This document shows positions 42,938-52,821 of a stretch of 64,000 bases of DNA, piece by piece. The notes under the pieces were generated by a model. It made no database searches. It was not told where the DNA came from and saw nothing but the letters and a program-made list of their open reading frames with translations. The DNA lies in the NCBI GenBank assembly GCA_008933705.1, contig WBUN01000021.1:1-64000 (forward strand), in the 5' to 3' direction. The DNA comes from Hyphomicrobiaceae bacterium (GTDB lineage Bacteria; Pseudomonadota; Alphaproteobacteria; Rhizobiales; Hyphomicrobiaceae). How positions within the stretch are numbered: position 1 is the first letter of the stretch; the number at the start of each line of letters is the position of its first letter. Position numbers and translations under genes: made by a program.

Positions 42938-44281
42938 TCAATCGGGAAGACGGTCCTGGAGGCATCGAGCGTATGCGATGCGAACGGCTTCGCGCACCGC
43001 CCTCACCGTATAGCCCTGCAGGACCCTTTCACGAGCCGCCGTACCCAGCCGCCGACGCAAGGGGGCATCGCCTGCCAATCTGGCAAGCGCCTCTGCGAGT
43101 GCCCCGGCATCGCCCGGGGGCACGATCAGGCCGTCTATGCCGTGGCGCACGAATTGGCGACAGCCCGGCACATCCGAAACGACGACCGGCCGGCCGCAAG
43201 CGGCTGCTTCGAGCATTGCACGCGGCATGCCCTCGCCGCTGTAGGATGGAACAGCCGCGATGTCCGCTGATTGCCACACGTTCCTGATGTCATCGACATG
43301 GCCGTGCCATGAGACGCCCGGAAGCGAGCTCCATTTCCTGAGCGCGTCTGCCGGAATGCCCTGGCGGCTCTTCGGATCGGTGGTGCCGTAAAGCGCAAGC
43401 TCGGTCTGCACGCCCCGCTCTTGCAGCAAGCGATGCGCGTCGATGAGCACGTCGGCCCCCTTGGTCCAAAGCATGCGTCCGACGAGTGCTATGCGGGGAA
43501 TGGGATTGCGTGGTGGTGAAAGGACGACGAAGAAGTCGGGGTCGATGCCGGCACCAGGGATTACTGCGCTGCGGCCAAGAGCGGCCGCACCCTCCTCGAC
43601 CATCATGGATATGTCATCGGAGTTCTCGGCCACGAGCCACGTGTTGAACTCTCTCGCAGCCCATCTGAGCGACCTCAGGGCGAGCACGCGCAGGATGCGG
43701 AGCAGGAGTGAACGGGATACGCCGAGATAGCCGACACCGGTCAGATGAAACACAACTGCATCGGGCCGATGGATGACCCTTCTGAGTGCGAGGCTGGTCG
43801 TCACCATGCCTTGCATCGCTATGGCATGAACGATGTCCGGCCGCTCGAGATCTATCAGGCGTGCCAGGCAGTTTCGAACTCTGTAGTGAGCCGACGGATC
43901 GATCGATCCGCGCTCCATGTTCAGCGCATGAGTTCGCACGCCGAGCGCCTCGAGTTCGTGCAGTCGGCCTGACGAGTTGGTTACGACAACCACCTCGTTC
44001 GACAGCGCACGCAGCTCAGCAAGCAGCGGCTTGAAATGGGAGAGAGCAAACCAGTCCTCTGTGATGACGAAAAGAATGCGCTTGCAGAGCTTGCTGCCGA
44101 TTGCCGGGGCCACGGCTTCCTTCGGAGCAGGATTGGCGGCCTCGGCTGATGCGTTGATGGCTGTCAGATTTGTCGCAATGACGGCGCCTGCCGGCGTGCC
44201 CAAAGCTCTCTCCCGCCCGTCAAGCGCGGACCTATGCAGATGCTCTCCCCGGTGGTAATGCCGAAAATAATTGTGGCTCAT
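42938..44281 (-). CDS. Glycosyltransferase family 4 protein
   Basis: 447 residues, GT-B fold. N-terminal part: KRILFVITEDWFALSHFKPL, ALGVRTHALNMERGS and LERPDIVHAIAMQG. The C-terminal GT1-type domain has RIALVGRMLWTKGADVLIDA, SADIAAVPSYSGEGMPRAML with the EGMPRAMLEAAACGRPVV nucleotide-sugar site. ATG 44281 has GGGAG upstream; a longer frame starts at 44323. The first 70 residues are not part of the fold. It probably acts on exopolysaccharide or lipopolysaccharide; no other polysaccharide gene is near. Confidence 0.85.
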   Translation of the reverse strand: MSHNYFRHYHRGEHLHRSALDGRERALGTPAGAVIATNLTAINASAEAANPAPKEAVAPAIGSKLCKRILFVITEDWFALSHFKPLLAELRALSNEVVVVTNSSGRLHELEALGVRTHALNMERGSIDPSAHYRVRNCLARLIDLERPDIVHAIAMQGMVTTSLALRRVIHRPDAVVFHLTGVGYLGVSRSLLLRILRVLALRSLRWAAREFNTWLVAENSDDISMMVEEGAAALGRSAVIPGAGIDPDFFVVLSPPRNPIPRIALVGRMLWTKGADVLIDAHRLLQERGVQTELALYGTTDPKSRQGIPADALRKWSSLPGVSWHGHVDDIRNVWQSADIAAVPSYSGEGMPRAMLEAAACGRPVVVSDVPGCRQFVRHGIDGLIVPPGDAGALAEALARLAGDAPLRRRLGTAARERVLQGYTVRAVREAVRIAYARCLQDRLPD

Positions 44282-44855
44282 GTCATATCGCTCCCTATCG
44301 GCAACGAATGCGCACAACGGCAATCAAGAAAACACCCGCTGCTCCATCCAAGGACGGCACGCGCCGGCGCGGCGAGCCTCGCATTGCACAAGCGTGCGCA
44401 GCAAATATCAGCGTGTGTGTCCCATACGCGAGCCGCGGCGCACGGCGCAAGCTCAAGGCTGTTGACAAGATTCTGCGCATCGATGGCAGACATCGATTGT
44501 CCTGCAGTGGAGGCACGACGCAGGAACGCGCTGGGACGTGTTTGCGTTCACGACCGACGATGACCGGTTGACGACGGTGTGCGGCAGATCAACGTCGCTG
44601 CATGATGAGCCGGTCGCGACGGGCCGCGCTTCGATCGCTGATTGCCAGCGCAAGCGTCGTGCAAGAGGGTCACGCGGCAGTCGCTGGAGTGCGAGCCGAT
44701 CGACGACACACTCCGCCGCGAGCGACGACACACTCCGCCGCGAGCGGCGGCGCAGGCCAGCAGCCACACGTCACCGCGTGAGCGATCCTTCGCTCGTCGG
44801 CACGCCCTCCTGACACGCGCCGCCGTCGCCGGCGTGCCGTGTCAGCTCCTGCCGA
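44282..44855. other. Gene-free region with a short tandem repeat
   Basis: No supported gene. A 22-bp unit is tandemly duplicated at 44701-44744. Confidence 0.45.
44701..44744. repeat. Tandem duplication of 22 bp
   Basis: The unit CGACGACACACTCCGCCGCG plus AG occurs twice without change (44701-44722, 44723-44744). Confidence 0.7.
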
Positions 44856-45149
44856 TCAGACCATCTTGGCGAGGATGCCGCCCATCTCCGCCTGCGAGAA
44901 TGCCCGCAGCGTCTGCGTGCGGACATTGCCCATGGCGCCGATGCTGAAGGCGAGCGCCGAGGCTGTCTGGTCGTCCGGCGCCTCGCAGACGGCTGCGATG
45001 TCGTACTGGCCGAGCGTCCAGTAGACGTCCTTGACCGTCACGCCGGCCTTCTTGGCCATCTCCTTGAATGCGTCCGCCCGCTTGGTGGTTTCCTTGGCGT
45101 TGCGGATACCTTGGTCAGTGAAGCAGCCGAGCACGATGAATGTAGCCAT
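44856..45149 (-). CDS. GYD-domain protein
   Basis: 97 residues: ATFIVLGCFTDQGIRNAKET, then VKDVYWTLGQYDIAAVCEAP and MGNVRTQTLRAFSQAEM. These are the GYD family landmarks (here GQYD in place of GYD). The family is a dimeric ferredoxin-like fold of unknown role, often near nitrogen or central metabolism genes. It follows glnA by 69 bp on the same strand, so co-transcription is likely. Confidence 0.82.
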   Translation of the reverse strand: MATFIVLGCFTDQGIRNAKETTKRADAFKEMAKKAGVTVKDVYWTLGQYDIAAVCEAPDDQTASALAFSIGAMGNVRTQTLRAFSQAEMGGILAKMV

Positions 45150-45218
45150 GGCTTTCCTCCTCGTTGGTTGCCCGCCAGCCCCGAACGCGAGTTCAAACGC
45201 TCAGTTCATTCGGAACCT

Positions 45219-46649
45219 CTAGATGTCGTAGTAGAGATGGAATTCGTAGGGGTGCGGACGCAGCGCGATGGCATCGGCTTCCTTCTCCCGCTTGTAGCCG
45301 AGCCAGGTCTCGATAACGTCCTTGGTGAACACATCGCCGCGCAGGAGAAACGCGTGGTCGGCTTCGAGCGCGTCGAGCGCCTGCTGCAGGGAGCCCGGCG
45401 TCGACTTCACGCCCTTGGCCTGCTCGGGCGGCAGGTCGTAGAGATTCTTGTCGATGGGCTGGCCCGGATCGATGCGGTTCTCGATGCCGTCGAGGCCCGC
45501 CATCAGCATGGCGGCAAAGGCGAGGTATCCGTTGCACGAGGGGTCGGGGGTACGAAACTCGACCCGCTTGGCGCGGGGGTTCTCGGTATACATGGGGATG
45601 CGGCAGCAGGCCGAGCGGTTGCGCTGGGAATAGACCAGGTTGATGGGCGCTTCGTAGCCCGGCACGAGGCGGCGGTAGGAGTTGGTGGTCGGCGCGCACA
45701 GCCCGCACAGGGCCCAGGCATGCTTGAGCAGTCCGCCGATGTAATAGCGGCCAAGCTCGCTCAGGCTCGCGTATCGCCCCTCGCCGTAGAACAGGTTGGT
45801 GTCGCCCTTCCACAGGCTCTGATGCACGTGCATGCCCGACGCGTTGTCCTCAAACAGCGGCTTGGGCATGAAGGTCGCCGTCATGCCGTGCTTGCGGGCG
45901 ACGTTCTTGACCACGTACTTGTAGAGCATGAGGCTGTCGGCCATCCGCGTCAGGGTGGTGAACCGCATGTCGATCTCGGCCTGGCCGGCGGTTGCCACCT
46001 CGTGGTGATGGGCCTCGATCCTGATGCCCAAGGCTTCCATCGTCAGCACCATCTCGGTGCGCAGATCCTGCATGCTGTCGGTCGGGGGAACCGGGAAGTA
46101 GCCCTCCTTCTGTCGCGGCTTGTGGCCGGTGTTGGGCTCCTCCTTCTTGCCGGAGTTCCAGATGCCCTCCTTGGAGTCGATCTCGTGGAAGGCGTAGTTC
46201 ATGCCTTGGCCGTAGCGCACGTCGTTGAAGACGAAGAACTCCGCCTCCGGACCGAAATAGGCGATGTCGGCCTTGCCCGTGCCCTTGAGGTAGGTCTCCG
46301 CCTTCTGCGCGATATAGCGGCAGTCGCGGCTGTAGGCTTGGCCCGTCACCGGATCCCTGATGTTGCATATCAGGGCCAGCGTCGTCGTCTGCGTGAAGGG
46401 ATCAAGGAAGGCCGTGGCCGGGTCAGGCACGACCAGCATGTCGCTTTCCTGGATCTCCTGGAAGCCGCGGATCGAGGATCCGTCGAAGCCGATGCCCTCC
46501 GCCAACGCGCCGGCATCTACAGCGCTCGGCGGCACGGAGAAGTGCTGCCACATGCCCGGCAGGTCCGTGAAGCGCAGGTCGATCATCTGGACGTTTCGGT
46601 CCTTGATGGACTTGAGGACGTCCTCGGCTTTGCTGCAACCTAAGAACAT
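45219..46649 (-). CDS. glnA: Glutamine synthetase, type I
   Basis: 476 residues. Motifs: [58 protein letters not shown] and the adenylylation loop [13 protein letters not shown] with the target Tyr. Forms a dodecamer that makes glutamine from glutamate, ammonia and ATP; the Tyr implies control by GlnE. Start ATG 46649 has TCCTCC complement immediately upstream. It is paired with a GYD gene, not with glnB, so it may be an extra copy. Confidence 0.93.
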   Translation of the reverse strand: MFLGCSKAEDVLKSIKDRNVQMIDLRFTDLPGMWQHFSVPPSAVDAGALAEGIGFDGSSIRGFQEIQESDMLVVPDPATAFLDPFTQTTTLALICNIRDPVTGQAYSRDCRYIAQKAETYLKGTGKADIAYFGPEAEFFVFNDVRYGQGMNYAFHEIDSKEGIWNSGKKEEPNTGHKPRQKEGYFPVPPTDSMQDLRTEMVLTMEALGIRIEAHHHEVATAGQAEIDMRFTTLTRMADSLMLYKYVVKNVARKHGMTATFMPKPLFEDNASGMHVHQSLWKGDTNLFYGEGRYASLSELGRYYIGGLLKHAWALCGLCAPTTNSYRRLVPGYEAPINLVYSQRNRSACCRIPMYTENPRAKRVEFRTPDPSCNGYLAFAAMLMAGLDGIENRIDPGQPIDKNLYDLPPEQAKGVKSTPGSLQQALDALEADHAFLLRGDVFTKDVIETWLGYKREKEADAIALRPHPYEFHLYYDI

Positions 46650-46882
46650 GGCTTCCTCCTACATGCGTCAGTCGCATTTCGCGGCTGGCGTTCGGAGCGC
46701 ATCAGCGCTCGCGCCGACATCAGCCGGGGCGTCCTTGGCCGACCGCTGCGCCACGAGGCGTGCAGGCCTCGATCATCCGCTCCTCCTCGGGAATCGGCGA
46801 ATGATCCTTGTGTGCTGCTTCCAGGCGCCAGCGCGACGAAGCCAACGCGGCGGCACGCGACGTCGCCCGCCGGCGAGGGGAT

Positions 46883-47065
46883 TCAGGTCTGGCGCGGCCC
46901 GCGCATCAGCATGAGGGCCGCTTCGACGCGTCTCCAGATCTGGGCGCGCTCCTTGTCGCCCGCCTTCTCGTAGACACCGGCCTTCTGCGCCGCCTCGGCA
47001 ATGGCCTTGGCGCCGTGCGCTTCCAAGAGCTGCCGCGCGTATTCCTGGATTTCGGTGGCGTGCAT
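46883..47065 (-). CDS. Small conserved-type protein (60 aa)
   Basis: The product MHATEIQEYARQLLEAHG, then AKAIAEAAQKAGVYEKAGDK and WRRVEAALMLMRGP, is a helical acidic-basic protein of 60 residues. ATG 47065 has GGAGG eight bases upstream; 47080 is an alternative. Similar short proteins are, as I recall, common in Hyphomicrobiales; the function is unknown. Confidence 0.65.
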   Translation of the reverse strand: MHATEIQEYARQLLEAHGAKAIAEAAQKAGVYEKAGDKERAQIWRRVEAALMLMRGPRQT

Positions 47066-47342
47066 GGCGTCATCCTCCATTTCGTCAGTGCGCTCACGGA
47101 CTTCGGTCCGGCACACATGAGGGGTAGGCAGTGACACCGATCGAGGCTCACAATATGCACCCTGAGGCATTGAAATGGCAAGGTATTTGCCCGGATTCCC
47201 GAAGGGAGGAGGCCCCAGCTTCCGCCGTCGCCCAGCACGCGGCTCCACCGAGGCGAGGACGATCTGAAGGCGGAGAGGGGTCATCGTGCCCGACAAGGCA
47301 TCTCGTGCCGTGCACTCGGAATGAATAGACTGGGCCCGACGA

Positions 47343-48350
47343 TTGCCCGGGGGTATCACCGTGTGGCTCTTCAGGAGAGGCAGAGGGCAGAGGGAGGCGA
47401 TCTCGGCGGAGACCGCAACAGTGTTGTGGACGTGGCCCGGCGGGTATACCCGCCTCGGCGAGGTCGATACGGAAGACACGTTCAACGAGATCGCGGCGAT
47501 CGACGAGGGCATCGAGCGCTTGGTTGCCTCGGAGCGTGGCCGGGTTCTGAACGCCTTCAACAGCTCCTACTGCGCCGCGTTCTCATCCGCGCCGGCAGCT
47601 TATCGAGCTGCAAGGAAGATTGTCTCAAACACCTTCGGGGAAGGCGGACTGACGGCGAACATCCCTATGATATGCGGCATTCACGGCGGACAGCTCTATC
47701 GCCGCGGCGCCCGCACGATCGGTTCCGTCATCGGCACGGCACGAGCCGTGTGCTCAATGGCGCACAATCGCGAGATCGTCTTGTCGGACAGCGTGGCGGC
47801 GCTCGTTCGCCCCCACTTGGAGGCCGGCTTGACGCTGAAGAAGCTTGGCACCATGCGTCAGTCGCTGAGCGAGCTGTTCCTGGTGGTGGAGGAGGCGGAG
47901 CTTGCGCGAGAGCAGCATTCCGTGTTCATCAGCTACCGGCGCGAAGGCGGAGCCGAGATGGCGAGGCTGATTGCGGCCGAGCTCGGCAAGCTTGGTGTCA
48001 AGACGTTCATAGACCTTGATGACCTCCAGTCGGCGCATTTCGACGACCAGATCTATCGTCGGATCGAGGAGACGCCCAACTTCCTCCTCGTCCTGTCACC
48101 CGGGAGCCTGGATCGCTGCCGGGAGGAAGGAGACTGGCTGCATAAGGAGGTTGCGCACGCGCTGGAAACAAGACGCAACATTGTGCCTATTCTGATGCCT
48201 GACTTCGTCATGCCCGAGCCGGGCGAGCTGCCGCCTGCGCTCTCCGAGCTGCCTCGCTACAACGCGGTACCTTATTCGCACGAGTACGCGTCTGCCGCTC
48301 TTTCCAAGCTCATCGGCTTTCTGCGGAAGGAAGCCGACGGCGCACCGTGA
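47343..48350 (+). CDS. Degenerate class III cyclase domain fused to a TIR domain
   Basis: About 335 residues. Residues 20-185 have the outline of a class III nucleotidyl-cyclase domain: ATVLWTWPGGYTRLGEVD, RGRVLNAFNSSYCAAF, ICGIHGGQLYRRGARTIGSV and EIVLSDSVAALVRPHLEAG. Both metal Asp positions are lost (WTWPGGYT for F-x-D-x-x-G-[FY]-T, FNSS for GDG), so it cannot make cAMP. Residues 192-330 are a TIR domain: VFISYRREGGAEMARLIAAE, VKTFIDLDDLQ, LLVLSPGSLDRC, with Glu269 in WLHKEV at the position of the NADase glutamate. Start uncertain: TTG 47343 or GTG 47361. It is a possible NAD-cleaving signalling or defence protein. Confidence 0.78.
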   Translation: MPGGITVWLFRRGRGQREAISAETATVLWTWPGGYTRLGEVDTEDTFNEIAAIDEGIERLVASERGRVLNAFNSSYCAAFSSAPAAYRAARKIVSNTFGEGGLTANIPMICGIHGGQLYRRGARTIGSVIGTARAVCSMAHNREIVLSDSVAALVRPHLEAGLTLKKLGTMRQSLSELFLVVEEAELAREQHSVFISYRREGGAEMARLIAAELGKLGVKTFIDLDDLQSAHFDDQIYRRIEETPNFLLVLSPGSLDRCREEGDWLHKEVAHALETRRNIVPILMPDFVMPEPGELPPALSELPRYNAVPYSHEYASAALSKLIGFLRKEADGAP

Positions 48351-48407
48351 GCGAATGTCGAGCTGTGGTATTGAGGCCCGAGATGCAATGCGGCACCCCG
48401 ATGGGGT

Positions 48408-48433
48408 GAGAGGCAGCCATGAGGCTGCCTCTC
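48408..48433. terminator. Bidirectional terminator-like hairpin
   Basis: Perfect 11-bp stem GAGAGGCAGCC / GGCTGCCTCTC with loop ATGA, between the convergent TIR gene and the alpha-oxoamine synthase gene. Confidence 0.7.
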
Positions 48434-48446
48434 AAGGCCACGAGGC

Positions 48447-49703
48447 TCAGCAGCGCTGGAGTTCCTCCTTGGCCACCTGCACGGCGGTGCGGATCTCCTC
48501 GGCCGTGGAATCGGCCCTGAGGAAGAAGCGCAGCCGGCCGGCGTTCATCGGCACGCCCGGGTAGATGATGAGCGACGTGTTGATTCCGCGCTCGTACATG
48601 CGCGTGACCATCTTCGCGGCCCGGGTCGTTGCGCCCACCATGATCGGCAGCATGCCGATGCCGATGGACCGTCCCGTGTCGAGGCCCCGCGCGCGTGCCT
48701 CCTCCAGGAACAGCGCGCCGTTCTTGTGCAGGCGCTCCACCCGGTCCGGCTCGCGCTTGAGCACGCGCAGGGCGGCGAGGGCGGCTGCGGTCTGCGCGGG
48801 GGGCAGACCGACCGAGAACACGAAGCCGGGGGCGGCGTACCTGAGGATCTCGATCAGCTCGCGGTTGCCGGCGATATAGCCTCCGCAGGCGGCGTAGGCC
48901 TTGCTCAGCGTGCCCATCCAGATGTCGACCTTGCGGGCGTCGACGCCGCAATGCTCGGCGATGCCGCGGCCCGTAGGTCCGAGCACGCCGCAGCCGTGGG
49001 CGTCATCCACCATCAGCCAGGCGCCGTAGCGCTCCTTGATCTCGACGACGCGGGCGAGATCGGGGATGTCGCCCTCCGTGGAGTAGAGGCCTTCGATGAC
49101 CACCAGCACATTGCTGTAGTTCATGCGCTCCTCGCGCAGAATGGCTTCGAGAGCGTCGAGATTGTTGTGGCGGAAGGAGCGCGCCTCGGCGCCCGACAGG
49201 CGCATGCCGACGACGGCGCTGTTGTGGACGAACTCGTCGTGCACGATGAGGTCGCCCTTGCCCATCAGGGTGCCGATGGTCGACACGTTGGCGGCATGAC
49301 CGCTGACGAACACCAGAGCGGCATCGACGCCGATGAACCCGGCCAGCTCCTGCTCGAGCTGGCGATGCAGCGGCGTATCGCCGGCAACCATGCGGCTCGC
49401 CGACACGCAGGTGCCGTACCGGTCGATCGCCGCCTTGGCCGCAGCCGTGAGCTCAGGGTGCTGGCTGAGGCTGAGATAGTCGCACCAGGCGAAATTCAGG
49501 CACGGCTTGCCGTCGATCAGGGTCATGCGTCCCTCGGGGCCCTCGGCCGACCGGAAGAACGGGTTCCGGATGCCGAGCATGGTGCCGAGCATCTCGTGCT
49601 GCTTGATCGACCTGTGCTGCGACAAGGCCGAGAAGGGCTTCGCCGCCGGCGGGCGGCCGACCTTGGCGCGCACCCTGTTCAAAGTTCCTGCGATCAGGCT
49701 CAT
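48447..49703 (-). CDS. Alpha-oxoamine synthase (SPT/BioF/KBL family)
   Basis: 418 residues, fold-type I PLP enzyme. Lys268 in MGTLSKAYAACGGYIAG binds PLP; VDDAHGCGVLG holds the PLP Asp/His. IDGKPCLNFAWCDYLSLSQH and VSASRMVAGDTPLHRQLE match the family, closest in style to serine palmitoyltransferase and to the oxoamine synthase domains of polyketide synthases. It condenses an amino acid with an acyl thioester. ATG 49703 has AGGAG upstream. Located after a 73-aa gene and a ThDP enzyme on the same strand; no acyl-carrier protein is seen. Product unknown. Confidence 0.85.
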   Translation of the reverse strand: MSLIAGTLNRVRAKVGRPPAAKPFSALSQHRSIKQHEMLGTMLGIRNPFFRSAEGPEGRMTLIDGKPCLNFAWCDYLSLSQHPELTAAAKAAIDRYGTCVSASRMVAGDTPLHRQLEQELAGFIGVDAALVFVSGHAANVSTIGTLMGKGDLIVHDEFVHNSAVVGMRLSGAEARSFRHNNLDALEAILREERMNYSNVLVVIEGLYSTEGDIPDLARVVEIKERYGAWLMVDDAHGCGVLGPTGRGIAEHCGVDARKVDIWMGTLSKAYAACGGYIAGNRELIEILRYAAPGFVFSVGLPPAQTAAALAALRVLKREPDRVERLHKNGALFLEEARARGLDTGRSIGIGMLPIMVGATTRAAKMVTRMYERGINTSLIIYPGVPMNAGRLRFFLRADSTAEEIRTAVQVAKEELQRC

Positions 49704-49796
49704 GGCTGTTTGCTCCTGCGATGGAAGCACGTGCGGCATGGCGCACGGCTTGTGATGGGTTGTTGGGTTGGGGTGGGGACCGGCTGTGGGGACCCT

Positions 49797-50018
49797 TCAG
49801 AATCGTCTGTAGACGCCGAGATGGCCCTCGAAACCGCCGTCCCAGTCCTCGTCGTCGCCTGCCAGGGTGCCGGGCGTCGCAGGCGCAACCGCTGCGGTCG
49901 CCGTGCGCGATTGTGCCGATGGCCGGGCGATGCCGCCTGTCCTGTCGGTCATATAGTGCGGCCACTGGCCGTTGCCGGCGCCAGGTATTCCCTGCGCGAG
50001 TCTGTTGGCTGTACTCAT
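49797..50018 (-). CDS. 73-aa protein of unknown function
   Basis: The frame from ATG 50018 has a very strong ribosome-binding site (AAGGAGGAG). The product starts STANRLAQGIPGAGNGQWPH, continues with a Thr/Ala/Pro-rich middle and ends in an acidic and aromatic tail, DDEDWDGGFEGHLGVYRRF. No membrane segment, no Cys. It lies 93 bp before the oxoamine synthase and 275 bp after the ThDP enzyme gene on the same strand. It looks partly disordered; partner or precursor roles are conjecture. Confidence 0.6.
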   Translation of the reverse strand: MSTANRLAQGIPGAGNGQWPHYMTDRTGGIARPSAQSRTATAAVAPATPGTLAGDDEDWDGGFEGHLGVYRRF

Positions 50019-50293
50019 CGGACGTCTCCTCCTTCGAGCGCGAGAGCGGCGCCAGGGCTGCTGGCGTGGTTCCCGTTCTATGTGAAGCCGCAGACGCGCG
50101 CTGTTACGGCGGTAACAGGCCGTTGAAGCGGTGAGCACCGGCCCCGGCCGGCAAGGCCGGCTCTGCGCGCTCGCGCGCTGCGGCCGGGGGTGCGAGAGGT
50201 GGGGATGACGAGGGGGATGACCGTCACTTGCGGTCACGCCAAGGCGTGGGGCGAGATCCCGAGTGCGAGCGGTGGCTCACTTCGGGCGTCGGC

Positions 50294-51997
50294 TCATCGC
50301 TTGGCGTGAATGAACTCCCACGGCGACACCTCGCTGCCCTGCTCGATGTCGACCTCGATCACCACCGGCTTGCCGGACGCGATGGCGGCGGCGAGGACAG
50401 GCTTCAGCGCTTCGGGCGAGTTGACACGGTGGGCCTCGATAGCAAACGCGCGCGCAAGAGCCAGGAAGTCAGGGTTGTCAAGCACGGCACCGATGATGCG
50501 GTTGCCGAAGCCGGTGCGCTGGTCGCGCAGGACGTTGCCATACGATTTGTTGTTGAAGATGACGGTGACGACGGCGATCGCTTCCTGTGCCGCGGTCGCC
50601 AGCTCCTGCACCGCGAACATGAACCCGCCGTCTCCTGTGACCGAGACGACGGCTCGATCGGGATGTGCGGCCTTGACGCCGAGCGCCGTCGGAAACCCGA
50701 AGCCGAGCGTGCCCTGATATCCTTCCGACACGTAGGTGCGCGGCGCGGTGACGGGAAAGCCGAAGTAGGACGCAAACCCCATCTGGCACAGCTCGGGGAC
50801 GAAGAATCCATCGCGCGGCAGCACCTCGCGGATGGCATCGAGGTAGGCCATCTGGGGCTGGACCTTCTCGATCGCCGCTCGGGCTTCAGCCTTGGCGGTT
50901 GCAATGGCGCGTCGCGCCTGCCGCGCCTGGGCCGACCCGTCCTTCTTTCCCGGCGCCTTGCTTCCCTTCAGCCGGCGCACCGCGTCCAGCAAAGCGCGCG
51001 TGCCCATCTCTGCGTCGGCGACGATGCCCGCGTGCGGCACCAGCCGCTGCATCTCCGCCGCATCGATGTCGATGCGGACAAGGCGGGGCGGTGCCTGCGG
51101 ACGCTCGATCAGCGTCATCATGCCCGTCCAGCGCATGTAAGGCATCTCGAGCCGCGTGCCGATGCCGATCAGGAGATCGGTCTGAGGCCAGAGGCGGAAT
51201 GCGGCATGGGAGGAAATGCCGAGGTCCTGATCTTCCGGCACGATGCCGCGTCCGCCGCGAAAGGCGGCGACGGGAGCGTCGATCTCCTCGGCGAGCGCTC
51301 GCACGGCCGCGCTCGCATGTTGCGCGCCGCTGCCGGTCATGATCATCGGCCGCCTGGCCGCAACCAGCAGCTCTGCCGCGGCTTCGATTTCGGACGGCGA
51401 TGGCGCCGTCGCCTTGGGAATCGTCGCGCCGGGCAGGAGCGAGACGTCAGCACTGGCGGCCATCACATCCCAGGCCATCTCGACTGCGACCGGCCCCGGC
51501 CGGCCCGACAGCATCTGGGCGAAGGCTTCGTTGATCACGGCCGGGGCGTCGGCTGCGCGCTCTATCCGCGCCGCCCATTTGGTGAGCGAACGCAAGGTGC
51601 CAAGCTGATCGGGAAGCTCGTGCAGGTGCCCGCGGCCGCGACCGAGGAATGCAGACGGCACCTGGCCTGTTATGCACAGCACGGGTGCGTTGCAACCCAA
51701 TGCGGTGCACAGCGCAGCGGTCGTGTTGAGCACGCCCGGGCCGGGCACGACCGCATAGACCCCCGGCCGCCCCGTCGAGCGCGCGTAGCCGAATGCCATG
51801 TAGCCGCAGGCCTGCTCATGGCGCGCGCAAAACGTGCGAATGCGGTCGCTGCGTTGCTGCAGGGCATCGAACAGCGCGTACAACTGCGCGCCCGGCAGGC
51901 CGAATACCGCGTTGACATCGTTGGCAATAAGCGCCTCGACGATCGCCATGCCGCCGGTCATTGCTTCGGCCCTGCTCGCAGCCTTCTTTTCGCGCAT
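50294..51997 (-). CDS. ThDP-dependent enzyme, acetolactate-synthase-like
   Basis: 567 residues in the three-domain ThDP layout. The catalytic Glu lies in RHEQACGYMAFGYARSTGRP; the central domain begins around PSPSEIEAAAELLVAARRP; the ThDP motif is VTGDGGFMFAVQELATAAQE, ending NNKSYGN. It would perform decarboxylation or carboligation of a 2-oxo acid or cleavage of a 2-hydroxyacyl-CoA. ilvN-type regulatory subunit is absent nearby, so it is not the anabolic acetolactate synthase. Heads a probable minus-strand operon. Confidence 0.85.
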   Translation of the reverse strand: MREKKAASRAEAMTGGMAIVEALIANDVNAVFGLPGAQLYALFDALQQRSDRIRTFCARHEQACGYMAFGYARSTGRPGVYAVVPGPGVLNTTAALCTALGCNAPVLCITGQVPSAFLGRGRGHLHELPDQLGTLRSLTKWAARIERAADAPAVINEAFAQMLSGRPGPVAVEMAWDVMAASADVSLLPGATIPKATAPSPSEIEAAAELLVAARRPMIMTGSGAQHASAAVRALAEEIDAPVAAFRGGRGIVPEDQDLGISSHAAFRLWPQTDLLIGIGTRLEMPYMRWTGMMTLIERPQAPPRLVRIDIDAAEMQRLVPHAGIVADAEMGTRALLDAVRRLKGSKAPGKKDGSAQARQARRAIATAKAEARAAIEKVQPQMAYLDAIREVLPRDGFFVPELCQMGFASYFGFPVTAPRTYVSEGYQGTLGFGFPTALGVKAAHPDRAVVSVTGDGGFMFAVQELATAAQEAIAVVTVIFNNKSYGNVLRDQRTGFGNRIIGAVLDNPDFLALARAFAIEAHRVNSPEALKPVLAAAIASGKPVVIEVDIEQGSEVSPWEFIHAKR

Positions 51998-52255
51998 GCT
52001 CGCACGTATCCCCTGATGATCGCTTTGGCTGGATAGGATAGAGGCTCAGTATGACCCGGGCCAGCAAGGCGCCTCAAGCTCGGTTCATTATGGCCGGAAA
52101 GCAGCCCGGTCACTCAAGTACCGCTCAAGTACCGCTTCAATGCGAGGCGAAGTTAGGGCAACGTCGATGCGGACGCTCTTGATTTCTGTCAAGGCAGCGG
52201 AGTCCCAGCCATTGCTCCCGTGTGACATGCTGACGGCCGGCGGATGGGAGGTGGC

Positions 52256-52789
52256 ATGCGCACTCTGCTGATCCTGTGTCTCGGAATCCTGTGCTTCCAT
52301 ACGTCGGTCGGCACGACCTCCGCCTTCGCCCAGGAACGACAGGCTGCATTTGATAGCTCGCCGACGGCATTGTTCAAGCACCTCGCCGGCCGCTGGGGCG
52401 GCAGCGGCACCATCAAGTGGTTCAACGGCGCCGTCGAGCCGTTCAAGTGCGTGACGACGTTCTTCATCCAGGACGGGGCCGGGCGGGCCACGCAGAATTT
52501 TCGTTGCAACGGAGAGAAGAATCACGTCGACGGAAGCGCCCTGCGCATCGAGCTGTCGCTCGATTGGATCCTGCAAGGCGAGAGGCTGACCGGGACGTGG
52601 CACGAGCGCATCTACGAGGTTCGCGGGACGGCCAGCGGCCAGGTCAAGGGCAATCAGATTGTCGCCGACATCCAAAGCGAGGTCGCCACCGCCAAACTCT
52701 CATTGACCGTCCATGCCTGTGAGGTACGGGCCGTCATGCACTTCAACAAGGAGATCGAGCGTCTCGATGCAAGCGGCCGCAAGTGCTAA
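52256..52789 (+). CDS. Secreted protein of unknown function
   Basis: 177 residues, signal peptide RTLLILCLGILCFHTSVG, cleavage near SAFAQ. The mature part reads SPTALFKHLAGRWGGSGTIK, WFNGAVEPFKC, RIELSLDWILQGERLTGTW and ends near RKC; it looks like a beta-barrel of the lipocalin type with four Cys. ATG 52256 is after GGGAGGTGGC. It is 32 bp ahead of the second ThDP-enzyme gene and probably in one unit with it. Confidence 0.65.
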   Translation: MRTLLILCLGILCFHTSVGTTSAFAQERQAAFDSSPTALFKHLAGRWGGSGTIKWFNGAVEPFKCVTTFFIQDGAGRATQNFRCNGEKNHVDGSALRIELSLDWILQGERLTGTWHERIYEVRGTASGQVKGNQIVADIQSEVATAKLSLTVHACEVRAVMHFNKEIERLDASGRKC

Positions 52790-52821
52790 GCAATGCTGAA
52801 TGGGTGGGGTGATGGCAGCAA

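Noticed and set aside
44701-44744. Tandem 22-bp copies as a CRISPR array
   Set aside because: Copies abut without spacers and number only two; no cas gene is present.
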